From Pegoplata infirma (taxonomy: Eukaryota; Arthropoda; Insecta; Diptera; Anthomyiidae), in contig OY992538.1 of assembly GCA_963921195.1 (NCBI GenBank), forward strand, positions 236,523,462 through 236,587,461: 64,000 nucleotides of DNA. The letters run 5' to 3'. Made by a program: the position numbers and the translations under genes. Within the stretch, counting starts at the first letter, position 1. The number at the start of each line of letters is the position of its first letter. The notes beneath the pieces were generated by a model. It was not told the DNA's origin, searched no databases, and worked only from the letters and a program-made list of their open reading frames with translations. Shown here piece by piece: positions 10,233 through 22,200 of this stretch.

Positions 10233-13200
10233 ATGGAGCCTTCGGTATGCTTATCGGATGAGGCCGATTTTGATGCCCAAAATGCACCTTTACAGGAATA
10301 TGGCCAGTACACTACAGTCTATCCAAATGCTCCGTTATATGCTACTAAAGCGTCTGCTGGCATGGCAGTCGCTCGCATGGGTTCCCAATGTTCTTATCGT
10401 ACCGAACATACTTCGGCCAAAATACTTGGTTCACAAAGTAATTTAACTAGCTCTGTGCAGGAGCTTAATGCCGCAGTCGGTGTACCGCAAGATCAGGTAG
10501 GCATGATGGCAACAAATCTCCGATATATGCAACCATCACAATACGAAGAAATGTCAGAGTATGGCATCAATCCGGTTATTCCATTCCCCTCTGAGTCCCA
10601 GTATGGTGAAGATACACCAGTCGCATATGGCTATGTTTCGGAGGCCAACTACGTTATGCCCTCGGTAAGTGCCAAACAAAATGCATACGTCTCAAGACAA
10701 CCAATGTTCGATGACAATCGCAACGGGGCTGAAGTAGCTAGTGCCATGGGTCTTGCCCAGCAGGAATTTCAGGATGCACACGACTTTCAAAATAAAATGT
10801 CACAGCTTACTATAAGCTCTTTTGGTGTCGTTTCGCAACATATGCGCAACGGTGTCAAGGATGAAATTGTAGATGGCTCATGCAGCGACATTTGTTCGAC
10901 TATGCGATGGCGCGATCCCAATCTGTCGGAAGTCATTAGTTTCTTAAATAATCCCAATAATGCAATTAAAGCCAACGCAGCCGCATATTTGCAGCATTTA
11001 TGTTACATGGATGATCCCATTAAACAACGAACTCGTATTTTAGGTGGCATACCGCCTTTAATAAGGCTGCTATCGTATGAAGCACCAGAGATTTACAAGT
11101 AAGTATCGTATTTATCTTTTTGTATAATTTCCACATAGTTTTAGAGTAAAAAAACACCAAGTAAAAAATTTAATGCTGCTTGTCGAAATTCATGAATACG
11201 TTTTTTAGTGATTATAATTTTTTAGCGGAAAGAAAAATTAAAAAAAAATTATTAAAATTTAATTTTAAATGTGTTCGGTTTAAGCCCATATTAATTATTT
11301 CTAAGAAACAATAGAGGTATTCAGAGTCTTGCTGCCAGCCCTGCCAATGTAGCAAAAGAGTATGTCGAAAGCTTTCAGATCAGCAGCTTTCCATCATGAG
11401 CAGTTTTCATTTGTCACACTAAAAGTGTATCAGAATAAAATTAGCTATTTAAATGAACTTTTGATGAAATAGAATATGAGAGTTTACCTAATTTATCATT
11501 TTACGTTACTCAGAAGTTTTTATTTGGCCGAACTTAATATATTTTTAACTTTTAAGAGATTATAAAAATATTGACTAGAACAATTTTATTTTATGAAAAA
11601 ATAACAGTTTTAAGTTATATAAATAACAAAATATTTTTCTAGTGCGAATTTTGTTCATTAGTTTCTTTTGAGCCACAAAATCGTCTTGTTAAATATTTTT
11701 GTGGGTCTTTTTCGAATTACAAGTGATCGTTTACGATTTAAAATTGATCCTTTTCGAATAACAGTTGATCTTTAACGAATTAAAATTAATATTTTTCTAA
11801 TTACAATTGGAATCTTCGAATTACAAATGGAATATTCGAATTACAAGTAGAATCTTCGATTTTTTTATTTATTTATTTGTGGTACAATAAGCCTAAAAGG
11901 CCAAAGACGTACCATTAGAATTCAATATTTCACAAATTCAATATTTTCACTATGGCAAAATGTAATAAAATTACAAATGGAATCTTTAAATTACAAGTAG
12001 AATTTTCGTATTACTATTGATATTTTTCAAATTACATCTGTAAATGGTGTAGACAAAATGATTATAACCCAGAAAATCGTTTTTTTCATACAAAAAGTCG
12101 ATTAATCGACTTTTCAAATATAGAACCCTATGCAGGGAAATACAAAAAAATCTTGACTAATATTAAATAAATTCTCATTTAAGGAATGCCTGTGGAGCTT
12201 TGCGTAATTTGTCGTATGGTCGACAAAATGATGAAAATAAACGCGAAATTAAAAATGCCGGTGGATTAGCGGCATTGGTTAATTTATTGTGTCGCACGCA
12301 AGAGTCAGAAGTCAGAGAGCTAGTGACGGGTGTTCTCTGGAATATGTCCTCCTGTGAGGACATTAAACGTTTCATCATTGATGAGTGTTTAGCAGCTGTT
12401 GTCAGCAATATAATACATCCACATTCCGGCTGGGATCCCGTATGCCCCGGTGAAACATGCTTTTCTACAGTATTTCGCAACGCCTCTGGTGTGCTGCGCA
12501 ATGTCAGCTCAGCTGGCGAATATGCACGAACCCAGCTACGCAATTGTGACCATTTAGTGGAGTGCTTACTGTACGTTGTGCGTCAAGCTATTGAGAAAAA
12601 TAATATTAGTAATAAGACAGTAGAGAATTGTGTGTGCATTTTGCGCAATCTTTCGTATCGTTGTCAAGAAGTAGAAGATCCCAATTATGATAAGCAACCT
12701 ATTTCAGTACCCACTAGAGCTTTATCATCTACTAAGGGGAAAGGTGAGATACGACTTTTTTTTGTTTATAAAAACTATTTTTTTAATACTTTGTAAAATT
12801 TTTTAGGAGAAAATCTCGGTTGTTTTGGCACGAGCAAAAAGAAAAAAGCACAGGCTCAAAATGAACAGAACGAAGGTGGCGGCAGTAGTGCACAGTCTGG
12901 ATCTACAAAAAACTCAACCGATTCTGCCAATCGAGGACCTCTGAAGGGCTATGAACACTTGTGGCAGCCTGAGGTTGTGCAATATTATCTTGCTTTATTG
13001 CAAAGTTGTTCCAATCCCGAAACTTTGGAAGCCGCAGCTGGTGCAATACAAAATCTATCAGCCTGTTATTGGCAGCCTAGTATAGATATAAGAGCTGCAG
13101 TACGCAAAGAAAAGGGTTTACCTATATTGGTTGAATTGTTGCGCATGGAAGTGGACCGAGTAGTGTGTGCTGTTGCTACGGCCTTAAGAAATTTGGCCAT

Positions 13201-13711
13201 AGATCAGCGAAATAAAGAGTTGATTGGCAAATACGCTATGCGGGACTTAGTACAAAAATTGCCATCAGGTAATCCACAGCATGATCAAAATACCTCCGAC
13301 GATACTATAACGGCAGTATTGGCAACCATCAATGAGGTCATAAAAAAAAATGCAGAATTCTCTAGGTCCCTTTTGGATGCGGGTGGGGTTGAACGTCTCA
13401 TGAATATCACAAATCATCGCCAGAAATACACATCATGTGTTAATAAGTTTGCTAGTCAGGTCTTGTTTACAATGTGGCAACATCACGAGTTGCGGGATGT
13501 TTATAAAAAGCACGGTTGGAAGGAACAAGATTTCCTAACAAAATTTATCGATTCGCACAGTGCTTCTGCCCATTCTCCCAATAACTCAAACAGTACACTA
13601 AACAGACCTATGGCTTCACAGGGGCGCACTCGTTACGAGGATCGAACAATACAGAGAGGAACCAACAGTTCTGGCAGAAATAAAGATGACCAACAACAAC
13701 AACAGACCCAA

Positions 13712-13743
<32 letters not shown>

Positions 13744-13964
13744 ACGATCTTGCCAAGATCCACAAATGCTCCGACAAATGGTATTTTTCCAAATATCTCA
13801 ATGAAAATTATCTTTTTTTTTTAATTTATTTTCATTTTCAGGTAGACGAGTTTGCTATGAATGGTGTGGCGGATGACACTTACCAACGGCCTTCTGCTTA
13901 TACTTCCGCAGTACCTATGTATATACCCAATAACAGCGATAGTAACCGCCAACCGCCTAATTGA
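10233..13964 (+). CDS. p120ctn: p120-catenin (delta-catenin family armadillo protein)
   Basis: Coding exons are 10233-11098, 12184-12743, 12807-13780 and 13842-13964, giving 840 residues with intact GT/AG sites and matching phases. The protein has a divergent N-terminal region, then armadillo repeats from about residue 225 ([14 protein letters not shown]) to about 700, with a basic insert (SKKKK) near residue 485 in the position typical of this family. A polyglutamine stretch lies at about 771-790 in the C-terminal tail. Delta-catenins bind the juxtamembrane part of classical cadherins and tune adherens-junction stability and Rho-family signalling; the fly gene is the single p120-type member. 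The length is a little above that I recall for the Drosophila protein, partly from the Q-rich tail. Intron 1 carries minisatellite DNA. Identification rests on family recognition, not a database search. Confidence 0.93.
11700..12060 (-). repeat. Minisatellite in p120ctn intron 1 with a retroposon fragment
   Basis: ATTCGAAGATTCC-family units in reverse orientation, ending at ATCTGTAAATGGTGTAGAC. They are interrupted at about 11858-11968 by a short insert that begins with a T-rich ATTT repeat and reads like an inverted retroposon tail. Confidence 0.7.
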
Positions 13965-14360
13965 ATAAATTAAAACCATCACATATAAATGTATATATAT
14001 AAAAACAAACAAAAAATACTTTAAAAGTGCGCACATATGGCATACATATATAGAGTATAACAAAGATAAACGCTTTCAAAGTAAAGAAAAACAAAAATTA
14101 AGAAACATCAGCAAGTTTAAAACATTTGTCAAATTTTATTAAACACACAAATACACAATACAATATAAATATATGTATATTGCATAACACGGTTAATTTG
14201 CAATAATTGAACAAACATTAAAGAGACGCACTTCAGAGCAAACCGTATTTGAAAAAAAAAAAAAAAATGATGAAACGTAAAAAAAAACATTACCATTGCA
14301 TTTAATAAAAACACCCATAAATTCTAAATATAATAAAACTTTAATTTAAATGAAGATTTT
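13965..14360 (+). promoter_or_regulatory. p120ctn 3' UTR with candidate poly(A) signals
   Basis: AATAAA overlaps the stop codon (13964-13969) and recurs at 14304-14309 and 14332-14337. The later pair is the more likely mRNA end, with A/T-rich sequence between. Confidence 0.5.
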
Positions 14361-15168
14361 AGAATTAAATTGTTAAATTTGACCATGCTGGATATATTGA
14401 CACTCCCCACAATGTAAACATAATTATATCAAAAATTCGGTAAAAATTTTTGTCGAAAACGAAATTCGTAAAACAAAATTACTTTGACCAAAAAAATGTT
14501 GAAACCTTTTTTTGGCGAATTTTTTTTTTTGGAAAAAATGTTTTTTATAGTTATCTACATTAAATGTTTGTACTCATCTAAATACCATTCTATATTGAAT
14601 TCCGTTTGAATGTATCCACCAGCAGCCGAATTAAAGCATTTTGTATTTTTAGGTTATGTTGAATGTACCAAATTTTTCGAGGTGTCTTCGATCTGTCGTC
14701 GATTATACATATATGTAAAATCGGAGAAATAATAACAGAATATGAAATTTAAACACATACTGGATAAAGCTAGGAAAACTAAAGTGTCACCTTCTAAAAG
14801 CATTTTTGTAACTCTTGACTCATAAAACACGACTGCCAAAAACCCAAGAGTAATAGTATTTTAGTTATTCAGTTCTTGAAACTTCTCAATACCATATTGT
14901 GGCAATACATTAGATCTAATAGGCAAAACCAACTAAAAATATTACTTTTTTTGTATCGGGAGCATTTAGTGAGATATTTGCATTTTTAAATTTTCGGGTG
15001 TGCCAATTTTTTTAGATTCAAAATTAGAACACATTGGGTAGAACACATGTGAAGAGGGCCGGCGATACTATAATGTACAAAAATTTGTTCCGTTTTGCTC
15101 TATCTTAGTTTTCGAGATATAGCCATTTTATAATCTTAATGATAAACAAACCGCCGACGGAAACAAGA
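14361..15168. other. Intergenic AT-rich DNA
   Basis: No exon or element ends recognised. It includes a segment (about 15050-15130) with TCTATCTTAGTTTTCGAGATAT, also seen near 2110 and 28530, a likely dispersed-repeat remnant. Confidence 0.4.
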
Positions 15169-15170
15169 CT

Positions 15171-15352
15171 TTACACGCAAAAAACAATTGTACTATTAGC
15201 AAAGTTTTGGTATAAAATACAATTCACCAAGTGTTTTTGCTTCAGTTAACCAAGTTTTTGTTCTAAAAAATTGTCTGAATTACGCAAAAGCACTAAGTGG
15301 GTTGTATTTTACAGAAAAACTTTTCTAATAAGAGCAAGTGTTTTTTGCAACG
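15171..15352. mobile_element. Short TIR element with CACGCAAAAAAC end
   Basis: Starts TTA then CACGCAAAAAACAATTG. The inner arms AGCAAAGTTTTGGTATAAAA and an inverted partner near 15310 form a foldback. The right end (CAAGTGTTTTTTGC) has lost its terminal GTG. Probably a decayed member of the CAC-end group. Confidence 0.5.
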
Positions 15353-15354
15353 CC

Positions 15355-15970
15355 GTTATTTTTATACCCTACTCCACTCTGTGGTACATACCGATCAACT
15401 CGGAATAACTTTTTGAGTCGATTTAGCGATCCGTCCGTTTGTCAATGTAAACTTTTTTGTCGATTTGTATGAAAATTAGAACGCTATTGAAATTCAAAAA
15501 AAATTGGTCCATGTTTTAGACCTAGCCCCTATGCAAACGGCCCCATTAAATTTGGCTTAAATGGCTTTTTAAGCGCAATTTAGTTAGTATCCCTTCGAAA
15601 TTTAATTCATAAATCACCATTTTAAATTTCCAGTTCAGTTCTTCTTGTACTTCCCATATAAACCACCCTCCCGATATTCATACAAATCTCTCAAAACTTA
15701 TCAAAATACTAAATATTTGATTAAAATTTTTTTTGTAGGAGTTAAACGTGTTCTTTGGAAACTTAATCTAATGTGATAATAATTAGCCCATTTGTTGGTG
15801 TCCCCAATAATCAAATTTTACTAGATATTCAGTTAAATCGGTCTATTGGCAAAAAAATAAAAAGTTAATTTCACTCAAATTTGGTGTGTGTTTTTTATAC
15901 TAAAGATATAACAAAAATATAGGAAGGTCCATGTTTGGACTTAAGACCCATCTTTCGGCAAGCACTGGCG
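15355..15970 (-). repeat. Family J interspersed repeat fragment
   Basis: Begins TTTTTATACCCTACTCCACTCTG and contains GTCGATTTAGCGATCCGTCCGT and AAATCGGTCTATTGGCAAAA, then ends near GTAGGGTATTATATAA. The same text occurs at 62700-63550 and, more diverged, at 43097-44274 and 28830-29110. The class is uncertain (possibly Helitron/DINE-like). Confidence 0.65.
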
Positions 15971-16185
15971 TAGGGTATTATATAATTTTCTTACTCGTTC
16001 ATATTTTATTTGCAGAATTTGAATTTTTAATCTTAAAAAGTTTTCAATTTATGATTTTTGCTTCTCCTGATAAAAAAACAACAAAGTTGTTAATAAATGC
16101 ATTTGGAATTTTAGGTGATGATATATTTATTATTACTTGTGAAGATTTATAAAAAATTGATATTCAGGTAAATAAAACATTAAAC

Positions 16186-16191
16186 TTTATT
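16186..16191 (-). terminator. Candidate poly(A) signal of the DHX35-like gene
   Basis: AATAAA on the minus strand about 52 bp past the stop codon. Another AATAAA overlaps the stop itself. Confidence 0.4.
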
Positions 16192-16242
16192 AAAAAAAAA
16201 TGGGTATATATAAAGTTCATATATCTTTAAACGTATTAAGTT

Positions 16243-19200
16243 TTATTTTGATTCATAATAATGAGGTGCCAGTTCTGATAACCATTCCTCTTTTATAACT
16301 GTTATATTTTTCATAAATATTTTTAACTTTTCATAAAGTTCACAATATATTAAATACTTCGGCTGTGGCAAGCAATAAATTGATGAATCTCGATCTATAT
16401 AAAATTCTGAATTGCAGCGTAAACCTCTGTATACTCCGGAGGAGTGCAAGTATGCTACATTCATAAAATAACCAGATGTAATGCACTTCAAAATCTTCTC
16501 AACATCTCCGTTGCACGAAATCAAAGACATGTTATATTTATGTAGCAGAGTGTTGGCAAAATTACTGCGAAGTTTGTGCACACGCATTAGGCTACGATAA
16601 TTTAGATAGTATTTAGCACAAAAGTCTTTACTTTTGTCATTTTCAATGAATGCCGTGTAAACATTTAGTAACGTTATAAGATCGCCTTCAGCAGCATCAA
16701 ATGCTCTCCTGGCTACTTGTTTATGGCGATCTGCCATGTTGTTGGTTGTTATAGTAAAAACCGATTCTACTTGAAGCATGGCTACAATGGTTAATATCTC
16801 ACTTGAACATTTCAATTCCACCGAGTTAAACAATGCTCTACTGAGATACGGAGTAAAAGGTGCATCTGCCATAAAGAATCCCAAGGGATGTGTTAACTGG
16901 CCCTGAATATCTAAAGCTCCTAAAAAAATTACATCAATTAATGTTATTTGGAAATAATTATACATGTGGTATTACTTATGGAGTTTTTTTTCTGGAAAAA
17001 ATTTCGCACTTTTCCTGTTGTTGTTGTTATAGCAGTCAAAAGATAAATAACACATAAAATGCAAACTCTTTCTTGTGTGTGGTTTTTCAAAGTACTTATC
17101 AAAACTAACAAAACCCCATTTGGGCTTTGCTAATTTAGCTTATGTTCGGATTTTATGGCCTCATGGAAATTTTGGCTAAAACTAGATTTATCCGAAAAAA
17201 ATTGCATTTTTCTCGGAAACCAATTGGAGTTTTGTTTTTCTGTCTTCAGCACTACTTTAGTTATAGACTATTAGAAAAAAGTGGAAAACAAACTAGCCCG
17301 AAAAAACTCAATCTAGTGCCTAAAATTGCCAGTGTCGAAAAAAATGTTCATTATTTTTGGCCGAAGCTGCCAAACTGAAATTCAGTAAGGTAAGCTTCAG
17401 AAAATATTATCCTTATAATACACCATCCGACAAAAATGAAAAAAATCGTTAAACACGAACTGGATAATATACGTTTGAAACTAGAGACTAAATGTAATTA
17501 AACTGCATTTACAGTTTTTAATTTCATGATCCTGTTTCCTTTTAAAAGGACTTCAAAGTTTTAAAGGATTACATTTTATAAAATATTTTTTTAATAAATT
17601 AAAAGGTCGAAATAAAAACATATTAAGGCCTCTGTTCTGTCTTTCACAACTTTCAAATTCACATGAAAATCCATCCTGATATGGCAAAATAAAAAATGGA
17701 ATGAGATTCTCCTATTTAATTTGCCATCACCAGTGCCATCCTACGACAACTTCAAATATTTAAGAAATATTTTACAAAATGTATCCCTTAAGACTTTGAA
17801 GTTCTTTTAAAAGGAAACAGGATAACGAAATGAAAAACTGTAAAGGCACTTTTACTCCATTTGATCTCTACTTTCAGACGTATGTAATCCGGTTTATGTT
17901 TAATTTTGGCTGTCGGCCGGTGATATAATTCACAAATCTTCTGAACATTATAATACGAAAAAAAAATTTTTTTTTCACATTTCCAGCTGTATTTTACATT
18001 GAAAATTCGAGATTTTATTATATCAACATGTAAAAAAAGAACTTGCCTGTATTATAAGGAATATTTTTTCTGAAGATTACTTTACTGAATTTCCCACAGT
18101 TTGGCAGCTATTGTCCAAAACTGATAATGAAACTAATTAAAAAAAGATACAAAAAATTAAAATGTTTTTATGCACTAAATGCAGTTTTTCGTGTTAGTTT
18201 GTTAAACACTTTTTTCTTCCAGTCTATAGCTACAATTGTGCCGAAGGCAGGAAAACAAAATTCCAACACAAAAACTAAAGAGTTTTTTATTATTTGATAT
18301 ATTATTAGAACGTCTTAAGAAACATTTCATTTGGTGCGAAATATGTCAATACTGTTCATTACTGTACACAAAGCGCCATTAGGTAAAATAAGGCAAAGAA
18401 AGTGCGACATTTTTTCAGAAAAAAAAAATCGCCATTAGTTAATCTCACTTACCTAAAGCATATAACGTTTCCATTGTTGTTAAAAGATTTTTAGCTGGTG
18501 GTGCTGAAGGAAAATCAAATCTCAAAATATTGTCCACTGCTAAGGTTTTTAAATACAAAACCACCGAACACAAATCTGTTCTTCGCATTTTTGCAATTGA
18601 TCTCTCTGGCAGATTTTGAAAATCGTCTTTTGTGTACAGACGGAAAATTTTTGCTGTTCTATATTTACTTCTCCATTTAGCTCTTTGATTTGCGGTAAAT
18701 TTACTTACGGGCACGACAAGTTTATTGTTTCTATTACTTTCTGGTTTATACCAATTTAGCTGCATGAAACCACAATCGATTACTAGATAAAAAAACAAAA
18801 TCAAATTAGAAAACAAAACTTCACAATAATAGCATATCTTTATGCATTATTACCATAGCCGATGCGATCTTGTGTTACAGAGTCCTGATACAATTTGGTG
18901 GTAAATATTACATTTCGCTTCCCCTCAATTTTAGGAAAGAAAACCGATTGTTTTTCGTTGGCAATTTGTGATAATTTAAAATAATTCAAATTCTTAATAT
19001 GATCCATACTTATGTAATTTTTTAATATTTCCATGGCTTGTGTGATGTCATCATCTTCAGCTAAATATATCACTATATCTCCATCTGGTGGTTGTTTTTG
19101 GTGTATGTTCCTTAGAGTCTCGATAGATTTAGAAATGTAATCCGCACAGGAAGATTTGAGATAAAAAATATCTTGTTTTGTGACCTGCTCATCAATTGAC

Positions 19201-22200
19201 AAAACTGTGCACGTTATCTGATTGCTTTTATGATGCTTGTGGGTATTAAAATATTCCACAAAGAAATAAGCCTCCTTTGTATTAGATACTAGTACAACTT
19301 TTAATGTTGAACGCTTTCTTACAATTTTTTTTAGCAACGCCAAAACAGTATCCGTTAAAACATGTCGCTTATGTACATCATTCAATATAATGACCCCATA
19401 GTTGGTAAGTATGGGATCAAGAAATAGATCTCGCAGCAAGTGTTCTTCCGAAATGTACTAGTGTTTATATTAATTAAACTTCTTGTTATTATTTTTATGT
19501 AAGTGTGTATGCGTGAGTCATTCTATGTCAAACCAAACGATTATCTGTAAAATTTAATGATCCCGATTTTTTAACTACCCTGCAGGAAAAAGGTGTCGTT
19601 CGATCTGAACGACCGACACCTGGAGAAAACGTAACAAATCACTAAAATGTCTAAAAATGGTATCACGGGACAGGTAAAAATATAACTTATCACTAAACTG
19701 TTTCAAAAACACCCGGTGACCGGAGACAATATGACATAGCTAAATTTTAGTCTCGAAAATTAGCAAATTTTCGAATTCCCGGCACAAAAATTGTTTTTTA
19801 AGTAAAAAAAATCATTAAAATGCTTCTTAAAATTTTAAAAGTCCCGGACACAAAAATTAGTCTGCATTTTTTTTTATTAAAATGCTTTTAAGAAAAATTT
19901 TCTAAGTCCCGAAAAAAGTCCTGTCCTCCTCACTCCTGGCATTTCCTTTAGTCATTTCCTCACAAAAGTGAAACTTTATACATATAAAAGTTTCAAGTTT
20001 GTAATAGGTCATTTGGATCCGAGTGATATGTCACGTGACCTATTAAGGACCGCTAACGTTTCCTGCAGAATTACTATTCGACACCCAAAAAACATTTTTA
20101 AAAATATTTTTCAATTGCTCGAAGAAACAAAACCTTAAAGTTTTTTGAGTTAAATAAACTATTTAAAATATAATGTCTGCAAAAAATATTAAGACGGACC
20201 ATGCTAGGCAATAAATATGTTTGGTTTAACATAGTATGAGTACAACATTTTTAGTTATTCAAGTGTTTTTTGTTTTTTTAATTTCAACTTGTGGTCTTTT
20301 AAATAAAAAAGTGTAAATAAAAATAATGAAGAAAACTATAAACGAACTTACATTGATTTTACAATTATCTGAATCATAAGAAAACGACTCAGATTGCCGC
20401 ACAAAAGTATCATTATTGCGATCTACTACAGCTATATTACCTTTTAAAATCCAACCTAGCTCTTCCAAGTACTAAAAAACAAAAAAAAAGAGCTAAATAT
20501 TTAAAATCATTTTAATAATGATAACGAAGAAAAAACATAACCCAATTTTTTAAGGAACTCATTAAATGCTGAACGATTTGAAGTGTTCTTAATATTTCCT
20601 ACTTGCAAGGGAAGTCTCCTTAGTGTCACCCGCGGATCTTTATGGAATTGGTTTTATTTTGTAGAGCAGAAAAAATTAAGGGACACGTATTTTTTTTAGC
20701 GGCCCAAATTCATATTTAGGGGGTAAAAAGGAGGGGGGAAGACAAGGCCATTTTTCAGTTTTTTCGTTTATCTCCTATATTATGCAAAGAAACCTAGTCA
20801 TGTTACATACCAAATGAAAGGTCTTTGGAAAACCTATCTACGTGTGCTAAGAACGTGTCCAAACATGCACAACTTTTCGTCATATTGAGTAAAATACCAA
20901 AATTTTAGGACATTTTTGTTAATAAGTCGAAAATATTAACTTCTTTGGCCCGTCGTTAGCACCACGAGATAGGTATTTTTAATACCTTTAATCTGATACC
21001 ACACATGCCGATTTAATTTTGTTTAAATAGGCGTAAATCGTAAAAAACTGAAAAAGGTCGATTTCCCCCATACAAATCGACCCCCCTAAAAATGAGTTTG
21101 GGCCGCTAAAAAAAAATACGTGTCGAATTAATTTTCGTTCTTAACAACGTATCCAAATTTCATGAAGATCGGAGGGTGACACCAGGGAGACTTCCCTTGT
21201 TAGCTGGAAAATAAAACAAAACATGTGATTAAGGAGAAAACAAAGGGATCCCCAGTTAAGGATTTCAGGCGAGCAAAAAGAACAAATCATTTTATTTGGG
21301 GGTTTCCGAAGTTATTTTGCCCATTAATCCATGACCATAGGATTGCCTTCTACAGAGGAACGGATAGACATAGCTAGAATGTCTTAGATTAGATCACGGA
21401 TCAATGAAATACATAAATTATTGGTATGCCATAATTTTTAAATTCCGTTTTTTTTTATTGGTGAAAATTGATTATTTACGGAATTAGGCCAATATCCATC
21501 AAGATTTGTTTCTGTACAAATTTTTGTTACGAATTCACAGCAAATACAATTACAATCACATACATTAAAATTTTCTGAAGCACTTCATTCCGTTTGTAAC
21601 TCATCGAATTAAAAAAAAAATAAAAATTTATTTGTTTTACCACACACCCCTCTAAGCATGTGTAGGTTTAGTTAAAATGGCGACAAAAGCGGGTATTGGC
21701 AATTTATTTAGAACTTTAAAATCGTTATCACGAAAACCCTAGCTGATCCTGTTTTCGAGTTAATTCTAAATAACTACACTGTTCGACAACAAAACCCCTA
21801 GTGAAATACACAACTGATTCTTATAGATTTTGCTTTCCTGATTTCAAATCTGCCATCTTAATTTTTCTAGCACGTACCGTTTTTGAGATATTCGCTGTTT
21901 AAACAAATAATTAAGCACTTTTGGTGGTCTAACGTTACATATTCTTACGTTGCTTCCAAAAAATAGGACTTGATTTCATATAAAATTACCTCCTGATTCC
22001 AAAACTGCAATTCAAATTTTTCTAGCATGTTCCGTTTTAAAAATATTCGCGATCGAGATATTGAAAAATTACAAATACCTCAAAAATAAAACATGCTAAA
22101 AAAATTTGGATTGCAGTTTTGGAATCTAAAGGTCAATTTTTTTTTGAAGAAACATAAGAATAAGTAAATTATTGTTTTTTTTTTTTAACAGCGATTAACT

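Noticed and set aside
20520..20605. Minus-strand frame reading VGNIKNTSNRSAFNEFLKKL as the Walker A exon of the DHX35-like gene
   Set aside because: It gives no phase-0 donor to the next exon and duplicates the YLEELGW alignment; the exon at 26445-26617 aligns better and joins in phase.
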